Source: Bacteroidota bacterium
GTDB lineage: Bacteria; Bacteroidota; Bacteroidia; NS11-12g; UBA9320
NCBI GenBank assembly: GCA_016124755.1
Contig: WGNA01000014.1
Coordinates: 1-64,000, forward strand
Length of the DNA: 64,000 bases
Reading direction: 5' to 3'
Of the stretch, positions 62,584-64,000 are shown one piece after another; position 1 is the first letter of the stretch; each line of letters begins with the position of its first letter. The translations under genes and the position numbers were made by a program. A model generated the notes under the pieces. It did no database searches. It was not told the DNA's origin and saw only the letters and a list, made by a program, of their open reading frames with translations.

Positions 62584-62704
62584 TCGTTTTATTCGTATTG
62601 AAAATTGATACCAAATTCAACACTGCAATATATTTATTAACCAGAAAATAACTGCTAAAACCGATTCCCGATTATTCCCATAAAATCCCGAAAAGCTCAA
62701 TGAT

Positions 62705-64000
62705 CTACCGCAACAAAACCGCAAACACACTACCTTGCTCCGAGCTTTTTTGAAGGTAAATCCGCCCGCCGTGATTATGCACAATCTTTCGGCACAGTGC
62801 CAGCCCGATCCCGGTTCCGTCATGGGTAAAAGATACAAACGGACTAAAGATTTTACTGTGTTGCTTCTCCGGAATTCCCTTTCCATTATCCGTAAAAAGT
62901 ATTTCCAGAAAACCGTTTGCATCCCGAAGTTCAATTTCCAGAAGTGAATGTTCTTTTGTTTCTGCAGCCCGGATGGCATTCAACACCAGATTCTCAAAAA
63001 CCGTTTTCATCTGAACTAAATCAACAGAAACTCCGGATCGATTTGTTTTTACCCGAATCGTAATTTGTATGGATGGGAACAAAGCTTGTAATTGTTCGAG
63101 CGATTCCACAAGTTCAGATAAACTCCGGAATTCCATCGCCGGTTGATCCAGTTGCAGAAAGCGCCGGTTGCGTTCTGAAAATTGCAGTATGTGATTCGTT
63201 TGGTGTATTAATGAATCGAGTCCTGTCCCGAACCGGTCTTTCTCCTTTTGATTTTGCAGATTTCGGGTTTCTTCCTGCAATGTTTCAATCACGGCAACCA
63301 ACGGCGTGATTGCATTCACCAACTCATGTCCCGAAACACGGATATAATTCTCTAACGATTCCCAACTTTCGGATTCTTCATCGGTTACCGAACGAATACT
63401 GATTATGGTAAATCTTTGTCCCTGCACTTCAAACCGACGGCCACTCAAATGCAGATCAACACCCTGATTCCGCAATCGCGTGGTAAACTCTGTTTGATTT
63501 TTCCTAAAATTAATCTGCTCCGAAATCACGTTATTTTCAGTAAATACCTGTTTTGTGTTTTTACCTTTTAACAAACCCGTGAATTCAAAAAACGGATCAT
63601 TGGAAAAATAAATTTCACCGGAATCATTGTACAATAAAATCCCTTCATTCAGATGGTGCAGCAGATGCTCGCTCAGTGTCTCCTGAAATTCTTTCTGTCT
63701 TTTAAAATTCTGCAAATCATTTCTCAGAAATTCCAATTCCTCCGTAAGTTCTCGTGTAATTTTACTCCCTTCTTTTTTAATGAAGGCTGAATCTGTTTGT
63801 CGCAAACGAAAACTTTTAAAATAAAAAAGCAATTCACTGTTAAACTGATAAACAAACCGACTCAAATAAAACACCGATAAAATCACCAGCGAAAGCGCAA
63901 TGAAGGTTGTGTAATACATACCGTCCATTGCACATAAAAAAGCAAATACAAACGCGGAAAGGATTAATAAAGAGAGCCGAAATGGTAGTTGAAAGCCGAA
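62705..64000 (-). CDS. Sensor histidine kinase (N-terminus beyond the right edge)
   Basis: The frame is open to the end of the window, so the true start lies outside; an internal ATG at 63928 would give 407 residues. Two hydrophobic segments (LLILSAFVFAFLCAM; IALSLVILSVFYLS) are followed by a coiled linker, a PAS-like region (EGILLYNDSGEIYFSNDPFFEF), the dimerisation His in VSGHELVNAITPL, and an ATPase domain: ENLVLNAIRAAE (N), FTDNGKGIP (G1) and GTGIGLALC (G2). The domain order resembles NtrY-type kinases. Its response regulator is not in the window. Confidence 0.85.
   Translation of the reverse strand, partial: FGFQLPFRLSLLILSAFVFAFLCAMDGMYYTTFIALSLVILSVFYLSRFVYQFNSELLFYFKSFRLRQTDSAFIKKEGSKITRELTEELEFLRNDLQNFKRQKEFQETLSEHLLHHLNEGILLYNDSGEIYFSNDPFFEFTGLLKGKNTKQVFTENNVISEQINFRKNQTEFTTRLRNQGVDLHLSGRRFEVQGQRFTIISIRSVTDEESESWESLENYIRVSGHELVNAITPLVAVIETLQEETRNLQNQKEKDRFGTGLDSLIHQTNHILQFSERNRRFLQLDQPAMEFRSLSELVESLEQLQALFPSIQITIRVKTNRSGVSVDLVQMKTVFENLVLNAIRAAETKEHSLLEIELRDANGFLEILFTDNGKGIPEKQHSKIFSPFVSFTHDGTGIGLALCRKIVHNHGGRIYLQKSSEQGSVFAVLLR

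Overview
The window looks like part of a Bacteroidota genome. Several secreted proteins end in type IX secretion (T9SS) type A sorting domains. The mobilisation genes (VirD4/TraG-type coupling protein, small RHH-like Mob protein, relaxase) have the arrangement seen in Bacteroidota mobile elements. The sequence is AT-rich, and there is a LytTR two-component pair and Rhs cores with the HPFGM...YRFGFNGxE wording common in this phylum. I cannot place it below phylum.

Layout. (1) 0-3.4 kb: two consecutive Rhs 3' cassettes, one with a metzincin-like toxin tip, next to a tyrosine recombinase. (2) 3.5-5.3 kb: a T9SS cargo protein. (3) 5.4-34.2 kb: an accessory or mobile block. It holds small hypotheticals, a Dam-type methylase, two conjugation-type ATPases, a RloC/PrrC-like ATPase, two serine recombinases, a RepO-like winged-helix protein, a candidate replication origin with a DnaA box, a RuvC-fold protein, a NYN-domain protein and a LytTR two-component system. 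It also holds a four-gene operon (queuosine-precursor transporter, methyltransferase, FolE, unknown protein) and a mobilisation operon behind a 700-bp, hairpin-rich control region.

(4) 34.5-41.9 kb: a tightly packed minus-strand operon, XRE regulator - DNA methyltransferase - NurA-like nuclease - HerA-like ATPase - PtuA-like ATPase - PtuB-like HNH nuclease. It joins a methyltransferase/NurA/HerA module to a Septu-like pair and is the strongest candidate for an unusual defence system here. (5) 42.4-47.1 kb: three groups of accessory genes, each ending next to a ~135-143 bp palindromic element of one repeat family, so the region resembles a gene-cassette array. (6) 47.5-49.3 kb: tRNA-Glu, a GIY-YIG nuclease gene, a broken second tRNA-Glu carrying palindromic insertions, and the housekeeping gene gap. 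(7) 49.3-64 kb: a decaying accessory region with an IS630 element and its remnants, several genes broken by stops or frameshifts (T9SS cargo, macro domain, ParE toxin, beta-barrel paralogue), small secreted or lipoprotein hypotheticals, an NTF2-fold immunity protein, and a sensor kinase that runs off the right edge.

How the parts fit. The relaxase, Mob accessory protein and coupling protein would process and deliver DNA, while the recombinases could integrate or excise it. No complete mating-pore gene set is present, so the element is more likely mobilisable than self-transmissible. The 34.5-41.9 kb operon and the RloC-like gene are best read as anti-phage cargo. All functional statements rest on motifs read by eye; no database search was run.
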